Shown here in pieces: positions 33,139-44,586 of a stretch of DNA of 64,000 nucleotides. This DNA comes from Cylicocyclus nassatus. Taxonomy: Eukaryota > Nematoda > Chromadorea > Rhabditida > Strongylidae. Numbering within the stretch: the stretch's first letter is position 1; each line of letters opens with the position of its first letter. The notes under the pieces are model-generated. The model had not been told where the DNA came from, did no database searches, and was given only the letters and a program-made list of their open reading frames with translations. Location: contig CATQJL010000001.1 of the NCBI GenBank assembly GCA_958299035.1, forward strand, positions 1,364,001 through 1,428,000, in the 5' to 3' direction. A program made the translations under genes and the position numbers.

Positions 33139-34340
33139 TAGATTTTCAACTTCCATGTTTTTGTCGTTTCAGGGCCTTCTCGTGTCCCTGATTCCGAATA
33201 TGAAGTCGAGAATGCGTGAAAACCGCGACAATCTCCGTTCCAGAGACCCCACATGCCGGCTTTCCGGAACGGTGATTGGATGGGCGCGCACAAATGGGCG
33301 GGCATGGATGGGGGAGGGTGGGCATGGATGGGAGTCTTTCTGCATCTTCGCTATTCCGAAGCGATTTCCTTGCTTCCGAAGCGGCATTTGTGCCGCGAGT
33401 TGGGAATTGGATTGATAGGGGGCCCTACTACTATATGCCGCCAAAAGCTCAACACGCTCAACTTAGGGTGGACGGTGCCTTCAAGGATGTACATCTATAT
33501 TTGCTGCACGTTCGTGTTCTCCGAGAAGTTCCTTCACAGCGAGCCAGCTTATATTTTCAATGCGACTGCAGCAGCGCACCCGCAGCACGCGGCGTGCTGC
33601 TGCGCGCTGCCGCGTGCGAGGGAACCCCAACAAGGAGGAGAAGTAGAGTGTTGGAACTAAAATATTACTGTACTGAACTTCAGGTGCAGATTTACGTAGA
33701 AATTTTGGAAAACATATGTGAAATGGAAGTTTTGCCTAGCTCAGGTAGGCATTAGGTGGACAATTGCCCACCTAACTATGAAAAAAGCCAAGCACAGTTT
33801 TTGTTCGCATTACTTTTTTTTTTGTTTTTTCACTTTGCCTCGTCCATCTGCGCGTCTACAGAATTTCGTTAGTTTATCTGTGCATTGCAAACGAGCCATC
33901 TTACTTTTGCGGTGGGAAATTTCCAGAAAAAAGCTTGCCACAACTTTCAGTCTCATAATTTTTCTACAGTCTGCACTCACCGTTATGTGTGCGCTGTAAT
34001 CAAGACATTTAATCACAACTTCATGAAAAAAAATTGGATTTTGAAGATCGCTAGCATGATCTGTTTCTACACATTAGTGGTGTAGCAACTTGTCGAGAGT
34101 GTTATGTAAATGTGAACGTATATTTACGATATACCTCCCGCTTCATCCAAAACGATTTCTAGCTTGACATCTGCCCAGCTTGTGCTGGGTCCTGTTTTTT
34201 GTGAGCCCATAATGGAATAATTCTTTTACGAGGCTTATTTGAATTTTAAGAAATTTTTGCAAAATCATTCTGTTTATTCAAAAATTTCGCGACCCATTCT
34301 TGGGGGATGCCCCCTCCTCTCCCCTCCCGGTCCATCACTG
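33139..34340. other. Intervening DNA without a supported gene
   Basis: Contains a GC-rich palindromic patch at about 33555-33625 (GCACGCGGCGTGCTGC) and a small palindrome near 33740-33775. The right edge of a decayed hAT MITE ends CACTG at about 34340. Overlapping frames of 90-160 residues at 33253-33755 are rich in compositional bias and have no domain I recognise. Their counterparts in arm 2 differ by frameshifts, which argues against coding. Confidence 0.5.
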
Positions 34341-34352
34341 CTAGCATAGATA

Positions 34353-34729
34353 TCTTATATATAAAGCTGAATGTCTGTTTGTATGTATGTCTGTATGTCT
34401 GTATGTACGTATGTTCCGAACAGAAAATTCCATTTCTGAACCGATCGGGACCAAACTTGGCACACATACACTTCGGGTCCCGGCGGGTGTCATAGGCTAC
34501 TTTTCGTCATCGATCGATATCGATTTTATCGATTTTTTGCAAAATTTGAGCTAGGGGGCTGGAAGTTGGCAGAGGGGTGTAATCGAGCATGCTGATCACC
34601 CCCGTGGGGAAAAGTGGACTGTGACACCCGCCCAACCCCGAAGTGTATGTGTGCCAAGTTTGGTCCCGATCGGTTAAGAAATGGAATTTTCTATTCGGAA
34701 CATACGGCGGAGCCGGGTAAGCCAGCTAG
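34353..34729 (+). mobile_element. Helitron, 377 bp, present only in arm 1
   Basis: TC start, hairpin GGCGGAGCCGGG, CTAG end, flanked by A and T. Arm 2 (around 48283-48294, reverse strand) reads CTAGCATAGATA joined directly to TAATATTATAAT, the exact empty site. Confidence 0.95.
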
Positions 34730-34829
34730 TAATATTATAATTGCTACCTAAATTTGCTGTTAACTACTGAACGGCTACCCGCTGTCCTTTCTTCTTTATG
34801 ACAATTGGGTCATCAGTATTATTACTGCA

Positions 34830-35308
34830 CTAGCTGACTTACCCGGCTCCGCCGTATGTTCCGAATAGAAAATTTCCATTTCTTAACCGATCCGGACCAA
34901 ACTTGGCACACATACACTTCGGGCCCCAGCGGGTGTCACAGTCCATTATTCGTTGTCGATCGATGTCGATTTTATCGATTTTTTGCGAAGTTTGAGCTAG
35001 GGGGCTGGAATTTGGCAGAGGGGTGTAGTCGAGCATGCTGATCACCCTCACGGGGTGATCAGCATGCTTGATTACCCACCTGTGCCAAATCCCAGCCCTG
35101 TAGCTCCAATTTTCCAAAAAATCGATAAAATCGATATCGATCGATGACGAAAAGTAGCCTATGACACTTGCCGGGGCCCAAAGTGTATGTGTGCCAAGTT
35201 TGGTCCCGATCGGTTCAGAAATGGAATTTTCTATTCGGAATTACGTACATACATACAGACAGACAGACATACAGACATACAAACAGACATTCAGCTTTAT
35301 ATATAAGA
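34830..35308 (-). mobile_element. Helitron, 479 bp, reverse orientation
   Basis: CTAG after A (34829) at the left, ending ATATATAAGA before T (35309). Tail-to-tail with the 34353-34729 copy, 100 bp away. Arm 2 counterpart 47704-48182. Confidence 0.9.
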
Positions 35309-35365
35309 TAGAAGTTACTTCAAAACTTTTCTCTTATAAATGAAAAGTGACGTGCATATGTACCT

Positions 35366-35506
35366 ATTCAACGGGAGGCAGCTGGAAGGCCTGGCTTCGA
35401 GGCCTAATTGAGGCTAGGGAGTGATCAGGGAGCACGTTAGCGTAAGAGAGGCAGACTGCGTCACGGTTGAGAGCGGTTGCTTTCCAGCCGACTACCCCGT
35501 TGAACC
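35366..35506. mobile_element. Small fold-back MITE, TTCAAC family
   Basis: Ends ATTCAACGGGAGGCAGCTGG and CCGACTACCCCGTTGAACC are imperfect inverted repeats. A better copy is at 36475-36636. Confidence 0.55.
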
Positions 35507-35875
35507 AAATGCCATCGTATGCACAATAATGTTAAACTGGAGAGGCTTGGGGCTTGCATACGTTTGTGCGCACGCAATCGTCAGGGTGTCAACTATTTCC
35601 TACATCAATCCGAGCAGATCTACTAGGTGCCTGTGTTAGGTGCACGGCGAGTTCTGGACCTAGCTCCTGTCATAGAAAGCTCGGAGACTTTGAGATTGCG
35701 GCATGCGATTTTGCGTATTACTTTTTGTAGAGACCTTGCTAACATACAGGTTAAAAGCAATAAGTCATCTATATAATACCGCCTTTTGATGCTCTTTTTG
35801 ATGTAGTTCACGGTACACTCTTTTGAGTGCCTGAGAACTACCATGCCATCTGTCACCTTTTTTTCGTCATCAATA

Positions 35876-36250
35876 CTTAGACAGTCGAAAGGATACCTTG
35901 GCGGGCAGATGGCGCGGGTCTGCCATTTTCGCGCTCTGGAGCGCTCCGGAGCCCTGCCATTTCACCCATTTTGGTGCTCCGGAGCTCTCCCTAATCCGGC
36001 ACATTTCCGGAGCAGAGATTTGCGCGCCTCGGAGAGGGGTCCCATTCGTTCACCATGACTCACGGTGACGTCACAAGCAGGGCTCCGGAGCGCTCAGCGT
36101 CAGCGCAAATCTCTGCTCCGGAGGTGCGCCAGATTTGGGAGAGCCCCGGAGCACCAAAATGGGTGAAATGGCGGCTCCGGAGCGCTCCAGAGCGCGAAGT
36201 GGCAGACCCGCGCCATTTGCCCGCCGGAGGTATACCTTCGACTGTCTGAG
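35876..36250. mobile_element. Fold-back MITE rich in GCTCCGGAGC, 375 bp
   Basis: Left CTTAGACAGTCGAAAGGATA and right ...TTCGACTGTCTGAG. Inverted arms of about 165 bp meet near 36065. CTCCGGAGCGCTC words recur. Counterpart at 46768-47136. The ends share the CT(C/T)AGA start with the 578-bp elements. Confidence 0.85.
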
Positions 36251-36474
36251 CATTTGTTTGAGAGACCGTGAGCTAGGCCATTAAGGTTGTGAATGTGAAC
36301 GGTTTCAGCCGCTTTCGACTTCGACAAGTTGACTGAGACGATATCCCAACTAGAAGAAGGGGAAGCTGTCACAATTCCGAAGTACGATTTCTTGACCAGC
36401 ACCAGGCAAGTCTCTTTATGCCAAGTCTCCAATGCATAATCGTATATTATCTCATGATTCGACAAGTACCCTTT

Positions 36475-36636
36475 GATTCAACTGACTTGGCGGCTGGAAG
36501 ACGGGGCTTTGTGACCTAATTAAGGTTAGAATGACCAGAGAGCACACGCGCGATAGAGAGCAGACTGCGTTGCGGGCGCGAGCGGCCTTAATTAGGTCAC
36601 AAAGCCCTATCTTGCAGCCGCCAAGCCTGTTGAATC
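36475..36636. mobile_element. Small fold-back MITE, TTCAAC family, 162 bp
   Basis: GATTCAACTGACTTGGCGGC at the left, CCGCCAAGCCTGTTGAATC at the right. The inner repeat GGCTTTGTGACCTAATTAAG is mirrored. Counterpart in arm 2 at about 46382-46543. Confidence 0.8.
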
Positions 36637-37172
36637 AGAGGTTATATGTAACCATCGTGGAGTGGTCGGCACGACGTTATTTCTGTAGTGATCCGCACTG
36701 CGCGGCGTAAGGCGCTTAGGCATTTCGAGAAGTTTTGATTGCGGAAAATTCGCGAGATGGAGAAGCAATGTCCAAGCGCGAAAGGGAGCTGGCTGTAGTA
36801 CTGAATTTCTTTCTCAGTTTTCTTTTGCCTTCTCTTCTCTTCTGTACTCTCGTCCTTGGCCCGAGCTATATTATTTCACAAGTAAAGGCAGAGTTTCAAA
36901 AGACAAATACTTGGGAATTCGCTCCGTGCGAGCGACCCTCCTTTAGGCGCTATCGTACAAATGGGCAACACAAGTCAGGAGCTTCCGTGCGCCAATAAGT
37001 GAAAGTGCCATCCAACTTGTAGGCAATTTCACCGCGCGATCGTCCGACAATGGATCTGCTCCGAGCGGCCAGTTATCCTCCGCTTTGAACCACTCGCATG
37101 CAAGCGGCCGATACTATGACTTATTATCCTCGCAATAATCACACGCTGTGAGGGCACATGATACCTATGCGA

Positions 37173-37556
37173 CAGTGGCGTACCCAGGATTTCGGCTCGG
37201 GGGAGGGGGGCGCGGCAAAAAAAATTTTCAAATGAAGGTGCGTGGCGTCAGCCACGCACTCCGAAAAAATTTTAGGGGGGCTTCTCAACAATTTTGCGGG
37301 CCCCCAACCCCTAAAATCTGGAAAAAAGGGGGCGTGGCGTCAGCCACGCCCCCGAAAAATTTTTTTTATAAAATTAATTTGAATTTTTAAAAAATTTAAA
37401 AAATTATTTTAATTGTTTACAAAAATAAACAAGTCATTTGCACATTTTTATAACTCATGTAAGTAACTTTCAAAAATTTCGCGACCCGTTCTCGGGGGGG
37501 GGGGGGCGCGCGCCCTCCCCCCCCCCGCCCCCCCCCCCCGCCTCGGTACGCCACTG
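37173..37556 (+). mobile_element. hAT-type MITE, 384 bp
   Basis: CAGTGGCGTACCCAGG...GGTACGCCACTG with exact 8-bp CTATGCGA duplication (37165-37172 and 37557-37564). The arm 2 copy (45645-45845) has the same target duplication but lacks 183 bp of interior. Confidence 0.95.
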
Positions 37557-37707
37557 CTATGCGATAACGTAGTGGCCAGGTCTCCTTAGTGCTGGTATTC
37601 CGAACTAACATCGATCTTCGGATCTCGGCTTAGAAGGTTCAAATGGGTCCTTTCAAGGCTAATCAAACTGATTATAGAAGTTGTTAGTTTGCTCTATTGA
37701 GGTTGTA

Positions 37708-38614
37708 TTAGGCTGTAAGGAAAGTTCCCGGGCACTTTTGAAATTTCATTTTCAAAAGCATTTTTTCGGCGCTCGGTCGGACTTTGACACCAAGTTTTTT
37801 ATACTGTTCAGTAGAGGGAAGCCTGGAGTTATCAACAGATCTTCTGACTGTTCTTGTTGCCAAGACCTGTTTGACCTGCACATTAATAAATAAATCTTTC
37901 TAACCATAAAAATTTCGCAGTTTTTCTTCCTGCGCCCTTTTTCTGTGCAGTTCAAAGAATTCCGTCCAAGTCATGAGTGATCTAATTGAGAAGCCTGTTA
38001 GCTTCTGACCCGCAGCTGCAGTATTGCGACTTGTGCTCAGAAATTACAAGCTGTGGAACTTGCCTCTGACTGCAACTCTTTTTGCAGCTGGCGTCGCTTC
38101 TGCAGGAATCGTCACAAATGGATGATGGGTCCAAAAGATGTGTAAGATATTACCCCAACAATGTTCGCAGTAATCAAATATTTGGTCCGCCCTATGCAGA
38201 AAGAGAAGACCTCAAAGTAACTTACGCGAAAATGGTGCATTTTTGGGGGCAAAAAATGGTCGATTTTTCGAACTTTCTAAAAAAATTTTTTGCAGGTGGT
38301 CCTGCAAAACTTGAATGGTCCCCATAACAGGCCCAGCAGACTTCTATTTAACTACAGCATTTGAGCTCTCCACCTTTCATCGTGCGTGCGATAATCCTCC
38401 ACAAAAAGGCCACTTTTTGCGACGACCTTTTTCCCTTCTGCGCATGCTGGTGGACCGCAGTGAGGTGCTGAAAAGCCAGCAAGACAAGTATATGTTGTGG
38501 ACAAAATTATCTTCGCAATGAAGTTTGTAGCTTCAAAAAAGAATCAATCTGCTTGAAGTTACAGCGATTTGAAGAAAAATTTCGCAAGTGCCCGGGAACT
38601 TTCTTTAAACCTAA
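37708..38614. mobile_element. Fold-back-ended MITE, TTAGGCTGTAAGG type, 907 bp
   Basis: TTAGGCTGTAAGGAAAGTTC and GAACTTTCTTTAAACCTAA ends, flanked by TA. Terminal mirror includes CCCGGGCACTT. Counterpart 44587-45493 has the same length. No coding sequence. Confidence 0.8.
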
Positions 38615-39144
38615 TACTAACGTTTTAATAGAGGAACAATCCGTTGCCCGAGGGTGTGGATCTTTACGTGGACATAATGGAAAATGATAAGGGTATCCCA
38701 CACAACATTAGCCCACGGCAGAACCATGCGAGCGGCCGAACATCCTCGGGCAAGCTGCAGGCAATCGTAACCGTTCATGCGCCCTATCTAATCCGTACAA
38801 TCGACCTTTGACGACCGTACAAGCGATTGTAAGGTCCTCCCCGCATGCCGCGAACGTTAAAGTATTTGGCAGCTTGGAATGATGACTCAAATGTGTCCTT
38901 TTTAGCTGCGGCGCATCATTATGAAGCGACTATCAATTTTTTGTGCAGAATTGGCATGCTCATCAATATTCAGGCGTTGCGACAAATCAGTTAAATGCTA
39001 ATATTTGCAAGTCCCTTGTCAATGACAAAAGTCTTGATCTATAGGCTATATCACCAGCATCGGTCGTGACGGTCGGTTCTCGAGATGATGCTACGCGCAT
39101 CGCACAAGAGAAGCGTACTCGATCACGAAAAGTGAGAGCAGAAA

Positions 39145-40620
39145 ATGAAAAGTTATCGGAAAAACATTGTACTTAACGAACTCTCCGTATTTGCATTATA
39201 CTTCGCGCCGCGAGTAATTCCGCATTACCACAACAGCAACATTAACGGCATCATTTTATCATCAAACTCTGATTCCGACAAGAATACATACTTTCCACTT
39301 TTACCTGTGAGATCATCAGCAAAGCATACCGCTCTGAGAAGAGGGAATTTTTGTTCAGATAATGAAAGAACAGCGATGCACAGATCGTGGAAAAACTCAG
39401 ACTCCAAACCACAACACCAAAGTTCGAGACTGGATGCAAAGCATGAGTCAGCCTTTCGAGGCTTTTATACGGGAATGGAGAAAGAATTCAAAACCATCCA
39501 GAGAGGAAATCAAGAGGCAACATGAAAAGGCAGGTGGTGTAAACATTTGTAAGGTAGCATCAAGCGTTGAGAACGTCTATGCAGCCAGAGGAGGAAGCGA
39601 AAGGAGGACATGTTAAGTATCGCAGACACCGGAGAATATCGCATACGATTTTTCAAAGAAGGTCAAACACAGAAACCAGCTTGCAAAAGGAGACAGCATT
39701 AAATGGCAAGGAAACGTCGCATCGGGACCCAAAGGAACACAGAAGGGAAAAGAACGCAAACGCAGTATAGTGAGTGGACAAAGAAGACAGGGGCAAAGAG
39801 GAGGATAACCAAAAGAGGCTCAAAGCGAAACGACCAGTTAGTCGGGCTGGACAGGCTGGAGCATACGAATTACATTCGTATCAATCTAGGAGCCTCCAGG
39901 AACATGAAGCAAAACACAGCAAAGTAGTAGGCAAGAGCTTTAGGCACGGATAGGAAATTAAGTGGACACATAAAGGTCTCAAGAACTCGAAGTCCCAACT
40001 ACAGCGCAGTGAATAAAACGAAGAGATCTTCGGCAAGGAAAGCTGAAACCCGACTCAATACCAGTGGCAAGGCACTCAACGGTTTTGTTGAGTGAGCAAA
40101 TCGCAACATGGTATATAGCACAGAATGTTAGGGAGTAGCACGGCGAGGAAGAAGGTGGAGACATATTACCCCTTGCGCATGGCAGGGTGCTCACGAAAGG
40201 AGTACGCGCTGCATCAGGATACCGCTTTACGACACGCTCGGAGTGCTCGCCATGGCTTTCGATGGATTCAGGAGGACGCTCACAGATACGGAAACGATGT
40301 CAAACTCTCGAAGGCGCTCACGAAAGCAGCACATAATCCGGTACGGCGAAATAGGATCGAAAAAGCCGAACGAAGGCAATTTTGTACTGCTCTGGGATGC
40401 ATTACGACATAAATCAACCCAGAGGTTGAAAACAGTCCAGATAGACCATTCACCACAGAAAACCACAAGGGAAGTTGTTATGGGAGATTATGATGGATCC
40501 GGACTGCGACGACGGTCACCTCAAACTGCGCCACTGGATCAACAATGGAGGAGCTCTCACAGCTCACAAGCAAGAAGACAAAGCAGCTCGATATAATGTC
40601 GACCAAAGAACTGGTTGAAA
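39145..40620 (+). pseudogene. Unidentified coding-like remnant, arm 1 copy
   Basis: A run of overlapping basic frames: SYRKNIVLNELSVFALYF near the start, VRDWMQSMSQPFEAFIREW at about 39425-39480, and Arg/Lys-rich stretches. Near 40200-40380 there is RHGFRWIQEDAHRYGNDV, and toward the end KTVQIDHSPQKTTREVV. The composition (Trp, amphipathic helices, basic tail) resembles a gag- or nucleic-acid-binding protein. I find no knuckle, protease or polymerase motif and cannot name it. Frames are broken by small indels. In arm 2 (42585-44055, - strand) the first segment reads on uninterrupted for 135 residues. Confidence 0.35.
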
Positions 40621-40825
40621 CCAAGCTAGGAAGCAACACGAGAAGGAGACTACGATAGCTACGTTGTCCACTGCTCCACCATTAACGGGAACGTTCCACT
40701 CGTCTTCTGATACAGTTCAGGGGTATCGCGCTTTACATGTTTTTCTCAGTATCGTGCTTTACATGTTTTTCTCATTCTTCATTGTTTATTGCTTGCTTTT
40801 GTACTCTGTGTTGTAGCTTATAGTA

Positions 40826-40850
40826 GTACTCTGCGTTGATACCACTGCTT
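40826..40850 (-). other. SMART/template-switch primer sequence (artefact)
   Basis: Reverse complement of the 25-base SMART oligo, directly abutting the Ns. It is preceded within 25 bp by the genomic lookalike GTACTCTGTGTTGTAG. Confidence 0.97.
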
Positions 40851-41350
40851 NNNNNNNNNNNNNNNNNNNNNNNNNNNNNNNNNNNNNNNNNNNNNNNNNN
40901 NNNNNNNNNNNNNNNNNNNNNNNNNNNNNNNNNNNNNNNNNNNNNNNNNNNNNNNNNNNNNNNNNNNNNNNNNNNNNNNNNNNNNNNNNNNNNNNNNNNN
41001 NNNNNNNNNNNNNNNNNNNNNNNNNNNNNNNNNNNNNNNNNNNNNNNNNNNNNNNNNNNNNNNNNNNNNNNNNNNNNNNNNNNNNNNNNNNNNNNNNNNN
41101 NNNNNNNNNNNNNNNNNNNNNNNNNNNNNNNNNNNNNNNNNNNNNNNNNNNNNNNNNNNNNNNNNNNNNNNNNNNNNNNNNNNNNNNNNNNNNNNNNNNN
41201 NNNNNNNNNNNNNNNNNNNNNNNNNNNNNNNNNNNNNNNNNNNNNNNNNNNNNNNNNNNNNNNNNNNNNNNNNNNNNNNNNNNNNNNNNNNNNNNNNNNN
41301 NNNNNNNNNNNNNNNNNNNNNNNNNNNNNNNNNNNNNNNNNNNNNNNNNN
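40851..41350. other. Assembly gap, exactly 500 N, at the palindrome centre
   Basis: A fixed-size placeholder between two adapter-capped contigs. It lies inside the spacer of the giant inverted repeat, so the arrangement of the two arms depends on this unverified join. Confidence 1.
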
Positions 41351-41375
41351 AAGCAGTGGTATCAACGCAGAGTAC
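41351..41375 (+). other. SMART/template-switch primer sequence (artefact)
   Basis: Forward copy of the same oligo on the right of the gap. Confidence 0.97.
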
Positions 41376-41666
41376 TGCATACAGTTAATCATCAAAGCCA
41401 ATAACTGCAAAAGTTTACTTGCAGCGCTACTAAAAGATAAAAATCCAAGAGCCATTTGTTAGCTGTTCCTTACTGTCCCCAATGCTAAGTTTTTGGGATT
41501 CGGTGAATGTTTACGGCGACTGCTTGAGCAAACAGTGCAGACACGCTAGAAAAAGGTTTGACCCCATCAATATTGCAAATCAAATATTCCATTCAAGCTT
41601 ACTGAGAGCATGATAACACGCACTTTGGGTAATTAGTAATGAAAGTTTCATGGAAAACGTTCATAC

Positions 41667-41806
41667 CTCGTCGAGCCAGACGTATATCCGCATCAGCGTC
41701 GACAAAAAGCTTCATAGCAAACTTATTTCTCAAGCGGACGTCGTAGAAGATAAGAATACCCTCTACGATAATAACATCAGCGGGCTCCAGGTGTAATGTT
41801 CCTTTC
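41667..41806 (-). CDS. Uridine-cytidine kinase, single exon
   Basis: On the - strand, TTCTAG precedes 41806 and CGAG^GTATGA follows 41667, giving a 140-bp exon that starts with the last base of a codon and ends with the first. It reads [20 protein letters not shown] followed by [15 protein letters not shown]. The EGIL segment and the FVD(T/A)D(A/S)D.RL.RR segment are hallmarks of uridine-cytidine kinases. These phosphorylate uridine and cytidine with ATP in the pyrimidine salvage pathway in the cytosol. No P-loop exon upstream and no downstream VLRD-type exon can be seen. The downstream side reaches the gap within 300 bp. Confidence 0.85.
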
Positions 41807-41943
41807 CTAGAAGTGCACAATTTGAGTTTTCGCACTGCGCCTATTGATGCTAAACGTTTTTACGGTCGTCGAAGCATTGCCTAAGTTACCGCGTAAATAT
41901 TTACGAGTGAACGAATTTCAAAAGTTTTTCTGTTTTCTTATGC

Positions 41944-42053
41944 AGGCGAATCCTGATGAAACTTACAAGAATTTTGAATTGATATATTCTTACAGGCCCG
42001 AACAATTTATGGACCTTAGGGCTTTGAGGAAAATTCTCGAAGATCGCGTCTGA
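41944..42053 (+). CDS. Possible terminal exon, unknown protein
   Basis: After TTTTCTTATGCAG an open frame runs ANPDETYKNFELIYSYRPEQ and then FMDLRALRKILEDRV before TGA at 42051. The acceptor-like sequence and the charged amphipathic ending look like a real 3' exon. I do not recognise the protein. It lies 140 bp from the kinase exon on the other strand, which is tight for two host genes. Confidence 0.35.
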
Positions 42054-42584
42054 AAATTATCCCAAAACCTTGAGAAGTTTGCAAAAACAAAAAGCAAAAA
42101 GTACTCCAAGTAGAAATTTAAAAGTGGGACCGCTTGATGTCTACGGTCTGTTTCTGCTAGAATATTGTAGGCTTCAGCTCTGCGATATGCTGCCACGCGG
42201 GCTTTTGCGGAAATTGGTTTGGTTGCACAGTTGGCTGCGATACCTCAAACTTGGGTGATTAAACTTTATTATAAAACACCAATCAACAATACGACCAATG
42301 CTAGCACATGAGAGATACGGAATGAGATGAAATTCGAGAAACTGTGATCTGTGGATCTATGAAAGCAACTGTGGAACGACTATAAGCTACAACGCAGAGT
42401 ACAAAAGCAAGTAATAAACAATGAAGAATGAGAAAAACATGTAAAGCACGATACTGAGAAAAACATGTAAAGCGCGATACCCCTGAACTGTATCAGAAGA
42501 CGAGTGGAACGTTCCCGTTAATGGTGGAGCAGTAGACAACGTAGCTATCGTAGTCTCCTTCTCGTGTTGCTTCCTAGCTTGGTT

Positions 42585-44055
42585 TCAACCAGTTCTTTGG
42601 TCGACATTATATCGAGCTGCTTTGTCTTCTTGCTTGTGAGCTGTGAAAGCTCCTCCATTGTTGATCCAGTGGCGCAGTTTGAGGTGACCGTCGTCGCAGT
42701 CCGGATCCATTAGAATCTCCCTAACAACTTCCCTTGTGGTTTTCTGTGGTGAATGGTCTATCTGGACTGTTTTCAACCTGTGGGTTGATTTATGTCGTTG
42801 CATCCCAGAGCAGTACAAAATTGCCTTCGTTTGGCTTTTTCGATCCTATTTCGCCGTACCGGATTATGTGCTGCTTTCGTGAGCGCCTTCGAGAGATTGA
42901 CATCGTTTCCGTATCTGTGAGCGTCCTCCTGAATCCATCGAAAGCCATGGCGAGCACTCCGAGCGTGTCGTAAAGCGGTATCCTGATGCAGCGCGTACTC
43001 CTTTCGTGAGCACCCTGCCATGCGCAAGGGGTAATATGTCTCCACCTTCTTCCTCGCCGTGCTACTCCCTAACATTCTGTGCTATATACCATGTTGCGAT
43101 TTGCTCACTCAACAAAACCGTTGAGTGCCTTGCCACTGGTATTGAGTCGGGTTTCAGCTTTCCTTGCCGAAGATCTCTTCGTTTTATTCACTGCGCTGTT
43201 CTTGGGACTCCGAGTTCTTGAGACCTTTATGTGTCCACTTAATTTCCTATCCGTGCCTAAAGCTCTTGCCTACTACTTTGCTGTGTTTTGCTTCATGTTC
43301 CTGGAGGCTCGTAGATTGATACGAATGTAATTCGTATGCTCCAGCCTGTCCAGCCCGACTAACTGGTCGTTTCGCTTTGAGCCTCTTTTGGTTATCCTCC
43401 TCTTTGCCCCTGTCTTCTTTGTCCACTCACTATACTGCGTTTGCGTTCTTTTCCCTTCTGTGTTCCTTTGGGTCCCTATGCGACGTTTCCTTGCCATTTA
43501 ATGCTGTCTCCTTTTGCAAGCTGGTTTCTGTGTTTGACCTTCTTTAAAAAGTCGTATGCGATATTCTCCGGTGTCTGCGATACTTAACATGTCCTCCTTT
43601 CGCTTCCTCCTCTGGCTGCATAGACGTTCTCAACGCTTGATGCTACCTTACAAGTTTACACCACCTGCCTTTTCATGTTGCCTCTTGATTTCCTCTCTGG
43701 ATGGTTTTGAATCCTTTCTCCATTCCCGTATAAAAGCCTCGAAAGGCTGACTCATGCTTTGCATCCAGTCTCGAACTTCTTGGTGTTGTGGTTTGGAGTC
43801 TGAGTTTTTCCACGATCTGTGCATCGCTGTTCCTTCATTATCTGAACAAGAATTCCCTCTTCTCAGAGCGGTATGCTTTGCTGACGATCTCACAGGTAGA
43901 AGTGGAAAGTATGTATTCTTGTCGGAATCAGAGTTTGATGATAAAATGATGCCGTTAATGTTGCTGTTGTGGTAATGCGGAATTACTCGCGGCGCGGAGT
44001 ATAATGCGAATACGGAGAGTTCGTTAAGTACAATGTTTTTCCGATAACTTTTCAT
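42585..44055 (-). pseudogene. Unidentified coding-like remnant, arm 2 copy
   Basis: Counterpart of 39145-40620. The start segment (44055 down to 43648) is open for 135 residues, joining SDSKPQHQEVRDWMQSMSQ in one frame where arm 1 is shifted. The last segment reads EVVREILMDPDCDDGHLKLR, with LRHWINNGGAFTAHKQED following. The better frame preservation here is useful for homology searching. I assign no function. Confidence 0.35.
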
Positions 44056-44586
44056 TTTCTGCTCTCACTTTTCGTGATCGAGTACGCTTCTCTTGTGCGA
44101 TGCGCGTAGCATCATCTCGAGGACCGACCGTCACGACCGATGCTGGTGATATAGCCTATAGATCAAGACTTTTGTCATTGACAAGGGACTTGCAAATATT
44201 AGCATTTAACTGATTTGTCGCAACGCCTGAATATTGATGAGCATGCCAATTCTGCACAAAAAATTGATAGTCGCTTCATAATGATGCGCCGCAGTTAAAA
44301 AGGACACATTTGAGTCATCATTCCAAGCTGCCAAATACTTTAACGTTCGCGGCATGCGGGGAGGACCTTACAATCGCTTGTACGGTCGTCAAAGGTCGAT
44401 CGTACGGATTAGATAGGGCGCATGAACGGTTACGATTGCCTGCAGCTTGCCCGAGGATGTTCGGCTGCTCGCATGGTTCTGCCGTGGGCTAATGTTGTGT
44501 GGGATACCCTTATCATTTTCCATTATGTCCACGTAAAAATCCACACCCTCGGGCACACGGATTGTCCCTCTATTAAAACGTTAGTA

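Larger units (their letters stand above)
23213..40825 (+). repeat. Giant inverted repeat, arm 1 (about 17.6 kb)
   Basis: Pairs in reverse complement with 42380-55308. Matching landmarks include 24529/53994, 30026/52594, 33253/49385, 36100/46918, 38082/45084 and 39145/44055. The sum of paired coordinates steps from about 78520 to 82630, 83015 and 83200. The steps coincide with three indels: the 25533-29625 block, the Helitron at 34353-34729, and the shorter hAT MITE in arm 2. Outside these the arms look about 98-99% identical by eye. The arm ends at the adapter beside the gap. Confidence 0.9.

Noticed and set aside
33253..33755. Overlapping frames of 130-160 residues
   Set aside because: GC-rich palindromic sequence opens several frames at once; the arm 2 copies are frameshifted and no domain is seen.
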